DNA of 5,684 nucleotides, taken from contig CAJOQO010000147.1 of assembly GCA_905236545.1 (NCBI GenBank), positions 1-5,684 of the forward strand. The letters run 5' to 3'. Positions 1 through 5,684 of the stretch are shown one piece after another. Made by a program: the position numbers and the translations under genes. The number at the start of each line of letters is the position of its first letter. Within the stretch, counting starts at the first letter, position 1. Below the pieces are notes generated by a model. The model was not told where the DNA came from. It saw only the letters and a program-made list of their open reading frames with translations, and did not search any database. The DNA is from an uncultured Lachnospiraceae bacterium. GTDB lineage: Bacteria; Bacillota; Clostridia; Lachnospirales; Lachnospiraceae.

Positions 1-371
1 CGGCCAGATACCTGCCATATCTGAAGAAGGACGGCAGGATCGTGGCAAACACGCAGAGAATCGATCCGATGCCGGTGATTACAGGCGCAGCCGCATATCC
101 GGAGGATCTGATGCGGAAGCTGGAGGATCAGGGTGCCCGGGTGGACGCGATGGACTGTCTGACACTTGCGGAACAGGCAGGCTCCCCGAAGGCGGTGAAC
201 ATCGTTTTGATGGGCCGGCTGTCAGGATATTTTGATATTCCTGCTGAAAAATGGATGCAGGCGATCGATGCTGTCGTACCGGAGAGATTTCGGGAACTGA
301 ACCGGAAGGCATTTGCGCTGGGGCGCCGGCCGGAGCGGAGCGAAGACCGCGAAGCGCGGAACGATCCGTAA
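1..371 (+). CDS. iorB: Indolepyruvate:ferredoxin oxidoreductase, beta subunit (3' part, 5' end outside window)
   Basis: The frame is open from base 3 to the TAA at 369-371, giving 122 visible residues, roughly the C-terminal two thirds of a family usually near 190-200 residues. The best mark is the run RYLPYLKKDGRIVANTQ followed by RIDPMPVITGAAAYP, typical of the pyruvate/ketoisovalerate oxidoreductase gamma-type domain of IorB. Further matches are LAEQAGSPKAVNIVLMG and a closing VPERFRELNRKAFALG. IorB works with the TPP- and Fe-S-containing IorA in the cytoplasm, converting aryl pyruvates (indolepyruvate, phenylpyruvate, hydroxyphenylpyruvate) to aryl-acetyl-CoA, CO2 and reduced ferredoxin, reversibly. 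IorA is expected just upstream. The GTG at 42 is an internal codon, not a start. The last 15 or so residues (RRPERSEDREARNDP) are a charged tail beyond the usual family end. The aminotransferase and CoA ligase downstream fit aromatic 2-oxoacid metabolism. Confidence is high for the family and good for IorB rather than another 2-oxoacid oxidoreductase gamma subunit. Confidence 0.88.
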   Translation, partial: ARYLPYLKKDGRIVANTQRIDPMPVITGAAAYPEDLMRKLEDQGARVDAMDCLTLAEQAGSPKAVNIVLMGRLSGYFDIPAEKWMQAIDAVVPERFRELNRKAFALGRRPERSEDREARNDP

Positions 372-442
372 CCGGTTTTTGGCGGGTTACTCATATTATG
401 GAAATACTATGGAAACGGCACACTGGAGAGGATAAGGAGCTG

Positions 443-479
443 TTCAGAAATCACTCTTCCTTTAAAAGGATATTCTGAA
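443..479. repeat. Nested inverted repeat in the iorB-aminotransferase gap
   Basis: The 136-base gap between iorB and the aminotransferase holds no gene. TTCAGAA (443-449) pairs with TTCTGAA (473-479), and inside it TCCTT (458-462) pairs with AAGGA (466-470) around a 3-base loop. There is no following T-run, so it is not a standard terminator. It lies just before the ribosome binding site of the next gene. It could be an RNA processing or stability hairpin, an operator, or chance. A second weak hairpin (GTAACC 368-373 with GGTTAC 385-390) overlaps the iorB stop codon. I found no convincing promoter in this gap, so iorB and the aminotransferase may be co-transcribed. Confidence 0.35.
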
Positions 480-507
480 GCGGATCCTGAGGAACAGGAG
501 CAGGAGT

Positions 508-1698
508 ATGGCGAATGTGAATAAGAGGGCGCTGGGGCTTGGCATGCAGCGCTCCGTGATAAGGGAACTGTTTGAGTTTGGAAAGAAAAGGATCGCGGAG
601 GTCGGCGAGGAAAATGTCTTTGATTTTTCGATCGGCAATCCTTCGGTTCCGGCGCCGGAGGTCGTGGGAGAGACGGCGGTCCGCCTCCTGAAGGAGATGG
701 ATCCGGTGCTTCTGCACGGCTATACCAGCGCGCCCGGGGACAGCATGGTCCGGGAGCAGATTGCGGAATCGATCCGCACGCGTTTTGGCTATGCGGCCAG
801 GCCTCAGAGTCTTTATATGACTGCCGGGGCCGCAGGCGCTCTTTGCGGCTGCCTGAACGGACTTCTGGAGGCGGGAGAGGAAGTGATCGTGTTTGCGCCG
901 TTTTTTCCGGAATACCGTGTCTTTATCGAAGGTGCGGGCGGCGTGATGAAGCTGATCCCGGCGGACACGGAGAGCTTCCAGATCGACTTTGAACGATTTG
1001 AGGAGATGCTTGGGCCAAATACAAAGGCGGTTCTGATCAATTCCCCGAACAACCCTTCCGGCGCGGTTTATTCTGAGGAGACGATCCGGCGTCTTGCAGC
1101 GATTCTGAAGGAAAGGAGCGGTCAGTACGGCCATGTGATCTATCTGATTACGGATGAACCGTACCGGGAGATCGCATTTTCCGGAGTGACGGTTCCCTTC
1201 GTACCGAAGTATTATCCGAATACGCTGGTGTGCTATTCGTGGTCGAAGTCCCTGTCCCTTCCCGGCGAGCGTATGGGATATGTGCTTGTCGCCGAGGAGA
1301 TGGAGGAGCGGGAGGAGGTGTTTGCTGCGGTTGCCGGTGCGTCAAGATCGCTCGGATATGTAAGCGCGCCAAGCCTGTTCCAGAGGGTCTGCGCGATCTG
1401 CGCGGACAATACCAGTGACATTTCCGTCTACGAGACCAACCGGAATATCCTGGTGAAGGGGCTTCGGGAGATCGGATTTTCGGTGGTTGAGCCTCAGGGA
1501 ACCTTCTACATGTTCCCGCGCACCCTGATCGGGGACGATGCGGCCTTCTGTGAGAAGGCAAAGGACTTCAATCTTCTGATCGTTCCCGGCTCCGGCTTCG
1601 GCTGCCCTGGCCATACACGGATCAGTTACTGTGTGCCGACAGAGCGGGCGGAACGCTCGCTGGAGGCCTTTGCGAAGCTGGCTGACTTCTATCGGTAA
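508..1698 (+). CDS. Pyridoxal-phosphate aminotransferase, class I/II (probable aromatic amino-acid aminotransferase)
   Basis: This 396-residue protein has the normal length for a fold-type I aminotransferase. Family landmarks appear in order: HGYTSAPG (70-77, the Tyr70-type position), the glycine-rich TAGAAGAL (105-112, PLP phosphate contact), NSPNNPSG (178-185), DEPY (216-219, Asp contacting the pyridine nitrogen and Tyr the ring oxygen), SWSKSLSLPGERMGY (244-258) with Schiff-base Lys247 and phosphate-binding Arg255, and RISYC (371-375) whose Arg371 should hold the substrate alpha-carboxylate. All key residues are present, so it should be active in the cytoplasm. The ATG at 508 is preceded by AGGAG (496-500) at 7 bases. 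The family acts on many amino acids; aromatic specificity is inferred from iorB and the CoA ligase, not from visible side-chain residues. The stop TAA lies inside the left arm of the inverted repeat at 1695-1826. An aspartate- or alanine-type aminotransferase remains possible. Confidence 0.9.
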   Translation: MANVNKRALGLGMQRSVIRELFEFGKKRIAEVGEENVFDFSIGNPSVPAPEVVGETAVRLLKEMDPVLLHGYTSAPGDSMVREQIAESIRTRFGYAARPQSLYMTAGAAGALCGCLNGLLEAGEEVIVFAPFFPEYRVFIEGAGGVMKLIPADTESFQIDFERFEEMLGPNTKAVLINSPNNPSGAVYSEETIRRLAAILKERSGQYGHVIYLITDEPYREIAFSGVTVPFVPKYYPNTLVCYSWSKSLSLPGERMGYVLVAEEMEEREEVFAAVAGASRSLGYVSAPSLFQRVCAICADNTSDISVYETNRNILVKGLREIGFSVVEPQGTFYMFPRTLIGDDAAFCEKAKDFNLLIVPGSGFGCPGHTRISYCVPTERAERSLEAFAKLADFYR

Positions 1699-1826
1699 GG
1701 AGCCGCAGGCTGGTGTAGCGTCTCAACGACTTTTGCAGTTAAAGTACCATCTCAACCTTGGATCTGTTTCAGAATCACGAAGCATCCTGCGCAGAAGGGA
1801 AGCGTTCTTTCTGAACGGCTCCTTAC
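1695..1826. repeat. 132-bp segment bounded by a perfect 11-bp inverted repeat (possible MITE or IS66-type remnant)
   Basis: GTAAGGAGCCG (1695-1705) is matched exactly by its reverse complement at 1816-1826, with 110 bases between. The left arm contains the aminotransferase stop codon. The interior has no gene; it holds a direct repeat TCTCAAC (1721-1727 and 1750-1756), a short hairpin ACTTT/AAAGT (1729-1733/1741-1745) and a hairpin at 1801-1820 (AGC-GTTC with GAAC-G-GCT). That last hairpin uses part of the right arm, so the long-range and local pairings exclude each other. IS66-family elements are known to have ends beginning GTAA, which these arms do, but the arms are shorter than the usual 20-30 bp. 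I see no matching 8-bp target duplication: the flanks are TTCTATCG and AGAATACA. The alternative is an RNA stem controlling the downstream ligase gene. Confidence 0.4.
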
Positions 1827-1853
1827 AGAATACAGAGAGGAAGACAAAAGAAG

Positions 1854-3488
1854 ATGCCTGTAACAGAATTGCTGGAGAGAAACGCGCGCGAGCATGGAGA
1901 TGAGGTCGCGCTGATCGACCTGAACCCGACGATGGAGGATCCGCGCAAGCTTTCCTTTAAGGAATATGACCTTGTGCAGCAGACCGTGCCGCATCCGTAC
2001 CGTCGTCAGATTACCTGGCAGACCTTTGATGAGAAGGCGAACCGTGTGGCGAACATGCTGATCGACCGCGGGATCCGGAAGGGTGACAAGGTTGCGATCC
2101 TGATGTTTAACTGTCTGGAATGGCTGCCGATCTATTTCGGCATCCTGAAGTCCGGAGCGATCGCGGTTCCGTTCAATTTCCGTTATACCGCCAATGAGAT
2201 CTCCTACTGTCTTAACCTGGCGGAAGTCAGCGTACTGTTCTTCGGGCCGGAATTTGTTGCCCGTCTGCAGATGAATGTGGACGGAGTGGGACGCGGACGC
2301 CTTCTGTTCTATGTCGGTGACAATTGCCCGGACTTTGCCGAGAGCTACATGTCGCTGGTGTCCGATTACCCGAGTACTTCTCCGAATATCCCGCTGACCA
2401 ATGAGGATGACGGGGCGATCTATTTCTCTTCCGGAACCACTGGCTTCCCGAAGGCGATTCTCCATAAGCATCTGTCGCTGTATCAGGCGGCCGAGATGGA
2501 GGCGGTGCACCATCGCACCGGAAAGGATGACTGCTTTTTGTGTATCCCGCCGCTGTATCATACCGGCGCCAAGTTTCACTGGATGGGATCCCTCTGGACC
2601 TGCAGCAGAGCAGTGCTTCTGAAAGGGACAAAGCCGGATATTATCCTGAAAGCTGTCTCCGACGAGCAGTGCACCATCGTATGGCTGCTGGTTCCGTGGG
2701 CGCAGGATATCCTGGATGCGCTCGACAGGGGAGACATCAGGCTCAGCGATTACAGGCTGGATCAGTGGAGGCTGATGCACATCGGCGCACAGCCGGTTCC
2801 ACCGTCCCTGATCCGCCACTGGAAGGATTATTTCCCGAACCATCTTTATGACACCAACTATGGACTGTCTGAATCGACCGGCCCCGGCTGCGTGCATCTG
2901 GGTCTGGACAATCTTCATAAGGTCGGCGCGATCGGCATTCCGGGCTACCGGTGGGAATGCAGGATAACGGATGAGAACGGGAAGGATGTGAAGCAGGGTG
3001 AAGTGGGCGAGCTCTGCGTCAGGGGTCCCGGCGTCATGACCGGGTATTACAACAATCCGGAGGCAACGGCAGAGGTTCTGAAGGACGGATGGCTGTTCAC
3101 CGGCGATATGGCGGTCCAGGATCCTGATGGTTTCTATTTCCTTGTGGACCGCAAGAAGGATGTCATCGTATCCGGCGGTGAGAATATCTATCCCGTTGAG
3201 ATCGAGAACTTTCTCTCGGAGCATCCGAAGGTCAAGGATGTGGCGGTCATCGGCATGCCCGACAAGCGGCTGGGCGAGATCACCGGGGCCATCATCGAGA
3301 TTAAAGAAGGACTGAAATGTACGGAGGAGGAGATCAACAGCTTCTGTACAGCGCTTCCGCGTTACAAAAGACCCAGGAAGATCATCTTTGAGGATGTGCC
3401 GCGCAACGCTACCGGGAAGATCGAAAAGCCTGCGCTGAGAAAACGCTACGGCGTTGAGTATCTTGTCGCGAAGGAAAACCAGCTTTGA
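1854..3488 (+). CDS. AMP-forming acyl/aryl-CoA ligase (ANL superfamily)
   Basis: This 544-residue protein adenylates a carboxylic acid with ATP and then forms the CoA thioester. Motifs run in order: ITWQTFDEKANRVANML (53-69), the P-loop SSGTTGFPKA (192-201), PLYHTG (233-238), NYGLSEST (335-342, the YGxTE-type motif with Ser for Thr), GWLFTGD (412-418, Asp418 for ribose), DRKKDVIVSGGENIYP (432-447, hinge region) and NATGK (518-522) with catalytic Lys522. Every essential residue is present. The P-loop ends PKA rather than PKG, and about 26 extra residues (25-50) precede the first conserved block. An AGGAAG site (1838-1843) lies 10 bases before the ATG. It is not a PaaK-type phenylacetate-CoA ligase, which is shorter and differently built. 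Because iorB and an aminotransferase precede it, an arylacetate (phenyl-, hydroxyphenyl- or indoleacetate) is the likely substrate. Similarity alone would equally allow a fatty-acid, carnitine-type or benzoate-type ligase. A strong terminator follows. Confidence 0.88.
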   Translation: MPVTELLERNAREHGDEVALIDLNPTMEDPRKLSFKEYDLVQQTVPHPYRRQITWQTFDEKANRVANMLIDRGIRKGDKVAILMFNCLEWLPIYFGILKSGAIAVPFNFRYTANEISYCLNLAEVSVLFFGPEFVARLQMNVDGVGRGRLLFYVGDNCPDFAESYMSLVSDYPSTSPNIPLTNEDDGAIYFSSGTTGFPKAILHKHLSLYQAAEMEAVHHRTGKDDCFLCIPPLYHTGAKFHWMGSLWTCSRAVLLKGTKPDIILKAVSDEQCTIVWLLVPWAQDILDALDRGDIRLSDYRLDQWRLMHIGAQPVPPSLIRHWKDYFPNHLYDTNYGLSESTGPGCVHLGLDNLHKVGAIGIPGYRWECRITDENGKDVKQGEVGELCVRGPGVMTGYYNNPEATAEVLKDGWLFTGDMAVQDPDGFYFLVDRKKDVIVSGGENIYPVEIENFLSEHPKVKDVAVIGMPDKRLGEITGAIIEIKEGLKCTEEEINSFCTALPRYKRPRKIIFEDVPRNATGKIEKPALRKRYGVEYLVAKENQL

Positions 3489-3550
3489 GGATTCCGCCGC
3501 TCCCTGAGCCCCATGAGACGGCCGCAGGGCCGGCTTGTATCAGAATCCCT

Positions 3551-3594
3551 TCAACCCTCTGAATCGGCAATGTCATTCAGAGGGTTGATTTTTT
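3551..3594 (+). terminator. Strong Rho-independent terminator after the CoA ligase
   Basis: TCAACCCTCTGAAT (3551-3564) pairs perfectly over 14 bp with ATTCAGAGGGTTGA (3575-3588) around a 10-base loop and is followed at once by six T (3589-3594). It lies 62 bases past the ligase stop codon. It should end the iorB/aminotransferase/ligase transcript and separate it from the symporter. Confidence 0.93.
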
Positions 3595-3612
3595 ACGGGA
3601 GTATGGTATTAT
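3585..3612 (+). promoter_or_regulatory. Extended -10 promoter for the symporter gene
   Basis: TTGATT (3585-3590) and TATTAT (3607-3612) are 16 bases apart, and TGG directly before the -10 gives an extended -10 element. The predicted start is near 3619, leaving a leader of about 90 bases. The -35 hexamer lies in the last bases of the terminator stem and its T-run, so the two signals share DNA. The match is by eye to the housekeeping sigma consensus. Confidence 0.6.
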
Positions 3613-3690
3613 GACTTCAATGCTTTAAAGCGTCCATGCATAAAATAGATGAAGCGGATGTATAAACATGCGTCCGCGCATCGCCAGATT

Positions 3691-3698
3691 GGAGGGGG
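3691..3698 (+). promoter_or_regulatory. Ribosome binding site that sets the symporter start
   Basis: GGAGGGGG ends 10 bases before the ATG at 3709. The ATG at 3649 would place this site inside the coding region and has no comparable site of its own, so 3709 is preferred. Confidence 0.8.
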
Positions 3699-3708
3699 AA
3701 CAGGAAAC

Positions 3709-5259
3709 ATGGTAATCAAAGTGATATTTCTTATCATCTTCTTCGCTGTCATGATTCTGATCGGTGTCATGACAAGAAGAAAGGCGCGCAGTGTGGATGG
3801 TTTTGTTCTCGGCGGAAGAAGCGCAGGACCCTGGCTGACGGCCTTCGGGTACGGCACTTCTTATTTTTCTGCCGTTGTGTTCGTCGGATACGCCGGCCAG
3901 TTCGGTTATAAGTACGGCGTCTCCGCAACCTGGGCCGGTATCGGCAACGCGGTGCTCGGATCTTTGCTGGCATGGATCGTTCTTGGACGGCGTACCCGGG
4001 TTATGACAAAGCATCTGGACTCCCGCACCATGCCGGATTTTTTCGGAAAGAGATTCGATTCGAATGCGCTGAAGGTGGCGGCTGCGCTGATCTCGTTTAT
4101 TTTCCTGATTCCGTATACATCCTCTGTCTACAACGGCCTTTCGCGCCTGTTCCGCATGGCTTTTGACATTCCCTATACGGCCTGCGTCATCGTGATGGCG
4201 GCGCTCACGTGCGTCTATGTTCTTCTGGGCGGGTACATGGCGACTGTGGTAAATGACTTTGTGCAGGGGATCATCATGCTGTTTGGAATCTCCGCCGTTA
4301 TTCTCGCTGTCCTGAAGAGCAACGGCGGGTTCCTCCAGGCTCTGACGACCCTTTCGGAGTTCGAGAGCGATCTCCCGGCCACACCGGGGCTGAAAGGCGC
4401 ATTTGTCTCCTTCTTCGGACCGGATCCGCTGAACCTTCTCGGCGTTGTGGTTCTGACCTCGCTGGGAACGTGGGGGCTTCCGCAGATGGTCGGGAAATTC
4501 TACGCGATCAAGGATGAGCGTTCCATCAAGGCTGGCACCGTGATCTCTACCTTCTTCGCGATCGTTGTAGCGGGCGGATGTTATTTCCTGGGAGGATTCG
4601 GACGCCTCTACAGCGCGAACCCCGGGATCTATAACCCGGACGGATCGGTTGCGTATGACGCGATTGTTCCCGCCATGCTTTCAGGCCTGCCGGATATCCT
4701 GATCGGGATCGTCGTGGTTCTGGTTCTGTCGGCCTCCATGTCGACATTGTCTTCGCTGGTGCTGACGTCATCCTCTTCGGTGACGCTTGATCTGATCGCT
4801 CATTTTAGAAAGGATATGGATGAGAACCGCAAGCTTCTGATCATGCGTGTTCTGCTGGTAATCTTTATCGTGATCTCTGTTGTGCTTGCACTGAATCCGC
4901 CGACCTTCATCGCCCAGCTGATGGGATATTCCTGGGGCGCTCTGGCCGGCTCGTTCCTGGCTCCGTTCCTGTATGGCCTGTACTGGAAGGGGACGACGAA
5001 GGCTTCTGTCTGGGCATGCTTCCTGTGCGGCGTCGGGATCACGCTGAGCAACATGTTCCTTCACTATATCAAAAGCCCGATCAATGCAGGCGCGCTCACG
5101 ATGCTGGCCGGACTGGTGATCGTTCCTGTCGTCAGTCTCATTACTCCAAAGATGTCAGGAAGCAGAATCGAGGAGGCCTTCGCAGGGTACGAGGAGACAA
5201 TCACGATCCAGAAACGATATAGTCTGAAAGAAGAGGAGGAAGTGTCCGAAAATGAGTGA
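3709..5259 (+). CDS. Sodium:solute symporter, SSS family (candidate aryl- or monocarboxylate importer)
   Basis: From the ATG at 3709 the protein has 516 residues. The frame is open back to an ATG at 3649, but those 20 extra residues (MKRMYKHASAHRQIGGGTGN) are polar, and the strong GGAGGGGG site points to 3709, where a hydrophobic first helix begins directly. About 13 membrane segments can be seen by eye, near 2-20, 40-60, 72-95, 120-140, 155-175, 183-202, 238-262, 274-296, 329-352, 375-396, 400-425, 430-448 and 460-480, the SSS/LeuT-fold number. Family marks are GGYMATVVNDFVQG (174-187; many members have Thr-Asp where this has Asn-Asp), WGLPQMVGKFYAIKD (255-269) and SASMSTLSS (341-349), whose Ser345-Thr346 match the Na2 sodium site of PutP-like transporters. 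The C-terminus is a charged, Glu-rich cytoplasmic tail. Substrate cannot be read from sequence; an organic acid used by the upstream ligase is an inference from position. It has its own promoter. Confidence 0.9.
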   Translation: MVIKVIFLIIFFAVMILIGVMTRRKARSVDGFVLGGRSAGPWLTAFGYGTSYFSAVVFVGYAGQFGYKYGVSATWAGIGNAVLGSLLAWIVLGRRTRVMTKHLDSRTMPDFFGKRFDSNALKVAAALISFIFLIPYTSSVYNGLSRLFRMAFDIPYTACVIVMAALTCVYVLLGGYMATVVNDFVQGIIMLFGISAVILAVLKSNGGFLQALTTLSEFESDLPATPGLKGAFVSFFGPDPLNLLGVVVLTSLGTWGLPQMVGKFYAIKDERSIKAGTVISTFFAIVVAGGCYFLGGFGRLYSANPGIYNPDGSVAYDAIVPAMLSGLPDILIGIVVVLVLSASMSTLSSLVLTSSSSVTLDLIAHFRKDMDENRKLLIMRVLLVIFIVISVVLALNPPTFIAQLMGYSWGALAGSFLAPFLYGLYWKGTTKASVWACFLCGVGITLSNMFLHYIKSPINAGALTMLAGLVIVPVVSLITPKMSGSRIEEAFAGYEETITIQKRYSLKEEEEVSENE

Positions 5260-5289
5260 CACAGAATCGGGCAAAGGAAAACAAGTTCC

Positions 5290-5317
5290 AATAACGGGCA
5301 TCCCCTGATTATTTTTT
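5290..5317 (+). terminator. Weak Rho-independent terminator candidate after the symporter
   Basis: AATAA (5290-5294) can pair with TTATT (5309-5313) and GGG (5296-5298) with CCC (5302-5304), with an internal loop between, and six T follow (5312-5317). The stem is short and interrupted, so this is clearly weaker than the terminator at 3551, but it is placed correctly 30 bases after the symporter stop and before a new promoter. Confidence 0.45.
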
Positions 5318-5338
5318 AGACAAATTACATGAAAACTA

Positions 5339-5367
5339 TTGAACTATCTAACGGAGTTTGTTATACT
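5339..5367 (+). promoter_or_regulatory. Strong housekeeping promoter with extended -10
   Basis: TTGAAC (5339-5344), a 17-base spacer and TATACT (5362-5367) match the housekeeping sigma consensus at 4 of 6 and 5 of 6 positions, and TGT (5359-5361) supplies an extended -10. The surrounding DNA is AT-rich compared with the rest of the window. The expected start is near 5374. This is the best promoter in the window, and no convincing coding start follows it, which suggests it drives an RNA or a long leader. Confidence 0.75.
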
Positions 5368-5373
5368 ATGCTC

Positions 5374-5684
5374 AGGGTGGATGTACGGGATAGAAAGCTC
5401 ATCAGTTTCAATAGATCTTTTTCTGGAACAGGGAAGATTTCCGGTTTTATCTGAAAACCGTTCTTTCGTTGATTGAGGACTTTCTGGGGGCAGTACTGGC
5501 TGCCCCCACTTTATTCTCCCACCCACTGCTTCTGCGGAGGTGGCTTCGGCTGCCCTCGCAGGAGCGCGGTGAGTGGGAGAAATTGAAAGGCGCGTCAGCT
5601 CTTAGAGTTGGTAACGCGCGCGCGTGGAATCCGGTTGTGGAGCACATGGATCTGCATGTGTGAAGCAGCCGGATTCTTGTTGGA
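5374..5684 (+). ncRNA. Unidentified structured RNA or long structured leader (3' end outside window)
   Basis: Downstream of the strong promoter, about 310 bases carry a chain of hairpins and no convincing gene. H1: CGGTTTT/AAAACCG (5442-5448/5454-5460). H2: TGGGGGCAG/CTGCCCCCA (5485-5493/5500-5508), 9 perfect pairs. H3: TTCTCCCAC/GTGGGAGAA (5514-5522/5573-5581), continued by GCTTCTGC/GCAGGAGC (5528-5535/5558-5565) and GAGG/CCTC (5537-5540/5554-5557), capped by C(TTCG)G at 5544-5549. H4: GCGCGT/ACGCGC (5590-5595/5614-5619) with inner AGCTC/GAGTT (5597-5601/5605-5609). H5: GAATCCGG/CCGGATTC (5627-5634/5669-5676) with inner CACATG/CATGTG (5643-5648/5655-5660) and a GGA/GAA internal loop. I do not recognise hallmark sequences of tmRNA, SRP RNA, RNase P RNA, T-box or the common riboswitches. 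It may be a stand-alone RNA or the leader of a gene beyond the edge. Confidence 0.55.
5485..5515 (+). terminator. Possible internal terminator or attenuator hairpin (H2)
   Basis: A 9-bp GC-rich stem (5485-5493/5500-5508) with a 6-base loop is followed by the T-rich but interrupted CTTTATT (5509-5515). If it works as a terminator, the promoter at 5339 would make an RNA of about 140 bases and H3-H5 would be read-through sequence. The poor T-run makes a purely structural role at least as likely. Confidence 0.3.

Noticed and set aside
394..410. TATTAT and TACTAT as -10 elements for the aminotransferase
   Set aside because: No acceptable -35 hexamer lies 16-18 bases upstream of either, so I do not call a promoter here.
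1752..3224. 490-codon open frame on the - strand opposite the CoA ligase
   Set aside because: It lies wholly antisense to a clear ANL ligase with all motifs, shows no recognisable domain and is rich in Arg, His and Gln, as expected from the complement of GC-rich coding DNA.
3649..3708. Longer N-terminus for the symporter from the ATG at 3649
   Set aside because: The added 20 residues are polar and lack a ribosome binding site of their own, and the strong GGAGGGGG site sits inside them, serving the ATG at 3709.
5252..5308. 18-codon frame overlapping the symporter stop (ATG at 5252, AGGAGG at 5234-5239)
   Set aside because: The apparent ribosome binding site is explained by the Glu-rich codons of the symporter tail, the 12-base spacing is long, and the frame runs into the terminator candidate. 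The peptide resembles nothing I recognise.
5381..5476. 31-codon frame just after the promoter at 5339 (ATG at 5381)
   Set aside because: The start is only about 7 bases past the expected transcription start, leaving no usable spacing for a ribosome binding site, and the frame runs through hairpin H1. Kept as part of the RNA candidate.
5590..5625. tRNA-like look of GGCGCGT...AGCTC...GTTGGTAA
   Set aside because: The D-arm elements are in the wrong order, and there is no anticodon arm, GGTTCGA-type T arm or matching acceptor 3' strand. Ordinary hairpins explain the sequence.
5469..5663. 64-codon + strand frame and overlapping - strand frames in the hairpin region
   Set aside because: It starts at TTG without a ribosome binding site, and its sequence is explained by GC-rich stems. 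It looks like translated RNA structure.

Overview
The window looks like chromosomal DNA from a moderately GC-rich anaerobic Firmicute, most likely a gut or rumen Clostridia (Lachnospiraceae-like). The reasons are the purine-rich Shine-Dalgarno sites, a ferredoxin-dependent 2-oxoacid oxidoreductase, Rho-independent terminators and compact genes all on the + strand. The genus is an inference; no rRNA or other marker is present.

Layout: (1) 1-371, the 3' part of iorB, the small subunit of indolepyruvate:ferredoxin oxidoreductase. (2) 508-1698, a complete fold-type I PLP aminotransferase. (3) 1695-1826, a 132-bp segment bounded by a perfect 11-bp inverted repeat; it supplies the aminotransferase stop codon and fills most of the gap to the next gene. 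(4) 1854-3488, an AMP-forming acyl/aryl-CoA ligase of the ANL superfamily. (5) 3551-3594, a strong intrinsic terminator, with an extended -10 promoter starting inside its 3' arm. (6) 3709-5259, a sodium:solute symporter (SSS family) whose start is better placed 20 codons inside the longest reading frame. (7) 5260-5684, no convincing protein gene: a weak terminator, a very good promoter (TTGAAC, 17 bp, TGtTATACT), then about 310 bases of dense hairpin structure running off the edge. This last part is best read as an unidentified structured RNA or a long leader.

The protein genes suggest one pathway around aromatic 2-oxoacids. IOR interconverts aryl pyruvates and aryl-acetyl-CoA, the aminotransferase interconverts aryl pyruvates and aromatic amino acids, the ligase converts a free acid to its CoA thioester at the cost of ATP, and the symporter could import the acid. 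Read in the ATP-consuming direction this is a salvage route: take up arylacetate, activate it, carboxylate it reductively with ferredoxin, then transaminate to Phe, Tyr or Trp. Read the other way it is oxidative amino-acid fermentation. The sequence alone does not fix the direction or the substrate, but an AMP-forming ligase beside a symporter favours uptake and activation.
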